Shown: positions 62,946-64,000 of the stretch, piece after piece | How positions within the stretch are numbered: position 1 is the first letter of the stretch | How the letters are laid out: every line of letters starts with the position of its first letter | Assembly (NCBI RefSeq): GCF_000238055.2 | Contig: NZ_KE148312.1 | Span: 627,201-691,200 of the forward strand | Direction of reading: 5' to 3' | DNA: 64,000 bases | Source: Oribacterium parvum ACB1 | GTDB lineage: Bacteria > Bacillota > Clostridia > Lachnospirales > Lachnospiraceae | Made by a program: the position numbers and the translations under genes | Notes under the pieces: generated by a model | What the model was told of the DNA's origin: nothing | The model's database searches: none | Seen by the model: the letters and a program-made list of their open reading frames with translations, nothing else

Positions 62946-62992
62946 GTAAAAACAACTTATGCACCTGTCCTAAGACAAGTGCATAAGTTGTT
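62946..62992 (-). terminator. Terminator overlapping the end of the MocA-like gene
   Basis: AACAACTTATGCAC (62951-62964) and GTGCATAAGTTGTT (62979-62992) are perfect 14-base arms; the minus strand then reads TTTTTACCC. The right arm is coding and the stop codon is in the loop. Confidence 0.85.
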
Positions 62993-63671
62993 CTACTTTT
63001 GCTAAAGATTCTTCACTATCCACATCCCATAATTCAAATTCTCTCTCTGCGGGAAGCTTGATAATTTCCGGCAAAGGTACTACACCATTCTTAAGAAGGA
63101 AACCTCCTCCATGGTCCCCCGTCAGATTCTTCAAAGCATCAAAATACTTTCTGGGGAAAATGACAGGATTCCCCCCCTCTTCCTGATAACTTAAGCGAAT
63201 GACATTGTCCGGATGATTCGCAAATTCTTTAACCATTCGACAAAGGCTTTCCTTAGAAAGCAGAGGCTGATCTCCCGTCAAAAACATACAGCCCTGCCAG
63301 TTTTTTGCCTCCGGTGCCGATAAAGCAATCCGCACAGTATCACTTTGCTCCTCTTCGTTATGCATGATGCTCTGAAACTGATAGCTTATTGTCAACTCCT
63401 GTATCTTGGGATAACGAGTTACAACTAAGGGCTGTGCCAAAGTCAGGCTCAGTTTCTTTTCCTTATTTCCGCTTTCTTGAATGGTTTCTGAAAGGGAACC
63501 GACAGCACTCATTTCATAGAGAAGCTCGGAAAGATTTCGAAAACAGTAAGTAATCATTGCTTTTCCTGCAATCGGTTCAAGAAGTTTATTTCTCCCAAAG
63601 CGTCGACTATAGCCGGATGCCATAACCACAAAGCCCAAAGTCATCCTCTTCTTTCTTCTCTTCTCTTCCAT
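62970..63671 (-). CDS. MocA/MobA-like nucleotidyltransferase
   Basis: Nucleotidyltransferase of the molybdenum cofactor type, 233 residues; relatives attach CMP to molybdopterin (MocA) for xanthine dehydrogenase-type enzymes. The activation loop VMASGYSRRFGRNKL (16-30) is a variant of LAAGxSxRxGxxK with the key K29; FLTGDQPLL holds the metal aspartate and GNPVIFPRKYF the later motif. A Ser/Glu/Lys stretch (ETIQESGNKEKK) in the middle may be an insertion. GAGGG precedes the ATG. It lies between the Wzz-like gene and guanine deaminase, matching the hydroxylase theme. Confidence 0.85.
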   Translation of the reverse strand: MEEKRRKKRMTLGFVVMASGYSRRFGRNKLLEPIAGKAMITYCFRNLSELLYEMSAVGSLSETIQESGNKEKKLSLTLAQPLVVTRYPKIQELTISYQFQSIMHNEEEQSDTVRIALSAPEAKNWQGCMFLTGDQPLLSKESLCRMVKEFANHPDNVIRLSYQEEGGNPVIFPRKYFDALKNLTGDHGGGFLLKNGVVPLPEIIKLPAEREFELWDVDSEESLAKVEQLMHLS

Positions 63672-63780
63672 TTTTTATCCCTCTATCTTCTACTCTTTTA
63701 TCCGGATTTTCATTCGCTATAGTTCATTTATACGCTTTCCAAAGCATATCCGTAAATATCCGCTTTGTGCATTAGATGTG

Positions 63781-64000
63781 CTATAAAATCCGTCTCCCCT
63801 GAACAAACTTGGCCTTTAAGTCAAACAGCTCTTTTTCCGTATAAAGGAGCATCTCCAAACGTTCCAGGAGCGTTTCCTTTCTCACGCCCTTTCTTTTTCG
63901 TTCAAATACAAGAATATCCGCATCATACCCCGGAAGGAAAGAGCCTACTTTCCCGAAAAACTGTCCGCCGGAGAGGGTAGCCATATAAAAGGCTTCTTCC
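63781..64000 (-). CDS. guaD: Guanine deaminase, C-terminal fragment (cut by window edge)
   Basis: Reading the minus strand from the window edge gives EEAFYMATLSGGQFFGKVGS, then FLPGYDADILVFERKRKG, then LLERLEMLLYTEKEL and FVQGRRIL. This is the last quarter of a guanine deaminase-type amidohydrolase: family members read EAFYLATKGGG, GKVGSFxxGYDAD and LxERLxRxxY at these places. It would convert guanine to xanthine, the substrate of a xanthine dehydrogenase, in line with the hydroxylase accessory genes next door. Other amidohydrolases are less likely. The 5' part lies beyond base 64000. Confidence 0.82.
   Translation of the reverse strand, partial: EEAFYMATLSGGQFFGKVGSFLPGYDADILVFERKRKGVRKETLLERLEMLLYTEKELFDLKAKFVQGRRIL

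Overview
The window reads as chromosomal DNA of a Gram-positive anaerobe of the Clostridia, most likely Lachnospiraceae. The evidence is Mini-RNase III, MecA and GdpP, a PyrK/PyrD-1B dihydroorotate dehydrogenase, an SpaA/Cna-type giant surface protein and selenium-dependent molybdenum hydroxylase accessory genes. An oral Oribacterium-like genus is only a guess. I saw no rRNA, tRNA or CRISPR array. Both window edges cut genes: aroE on the left and a guanine deaminase-like gene on the right.

Layout. 1-14.6 kb is housekeeping on the minus strand: aroE (partial), a DUF1275 membrane gene between two different tandem repeats, the cysS-mrnC-rlmB operon, ispF, an HtrA protease, a diverged lipid kinase, an S41 protease, a CdaR-like regulator, an orphan MsmK/UgpC-type ABC ATPase, CvfB, an acyl-ACP thioesterase and a cation efflux protein. 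After mscL, 15.4-23.6 kb is a sialic acid locus in transcription order nanE, binding protein, two permeases, nanA, SGNH esterase, nanK, nagA. It turns imported N-acetylneuraminate into glucosamine-6-phosphate. It has no ATPase of its own, so the orphan ATPase at 10.6-11.7 kb is a plausible partner. 24-31.3 kb holds an RsiV-like lipoprotein, a chemoreceptor, an alanyl-tRNA editing protein and malQ. 31.4-38 kb is a complete de novo pyrimidine block (pyrC, pyrK, pyrD, pyrF, pyrE, pyrB, pyrI) behind a good promoter.

38-43 kb is the accessory part: an orphan HicB-like gene, an AraC regulator, a glutathione peroxidase and then a small island with an IS66 transposase remnant, a broken ATPase fragment and an intact two-gene ATPase + TOPRIM-like pair, followed by rsmI. 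The pair resembles the RloA/RloB (AbiL) and PARIS class of phage-defence modules but is smaller; I rank it as the best candidate for an undescribed system. 43.9-52.6 kb is a single 2899-residue SpaA/Cna-like surface protein with an abnormal sorting signal. 53.4-58.7 kb returns to housekeeping (DUF1858, mecA, dnaB, rplI, gdpP). 59.1-64 kb holds a small secreted protein and the hydroxylase accessory genes yqeC, yqeB and a MocA-like nucleotidyltransferase, with guanine deaminase beside them, pointing to purine catabolism; a Wzz-like membrane protein sits inside this cluster.

Non-coding structure is unusually rich. Two ~186-nt elements share a 46-nt core inside long self-complementary arms that have no sequence in common. 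Two multi-hairpin repeats sit directly 3' of genes. Short palindromes recur in gaps, and several stop codons lie inside hairpins. Several cytosolic enzymes also carry acidic, low-complexity insertions.
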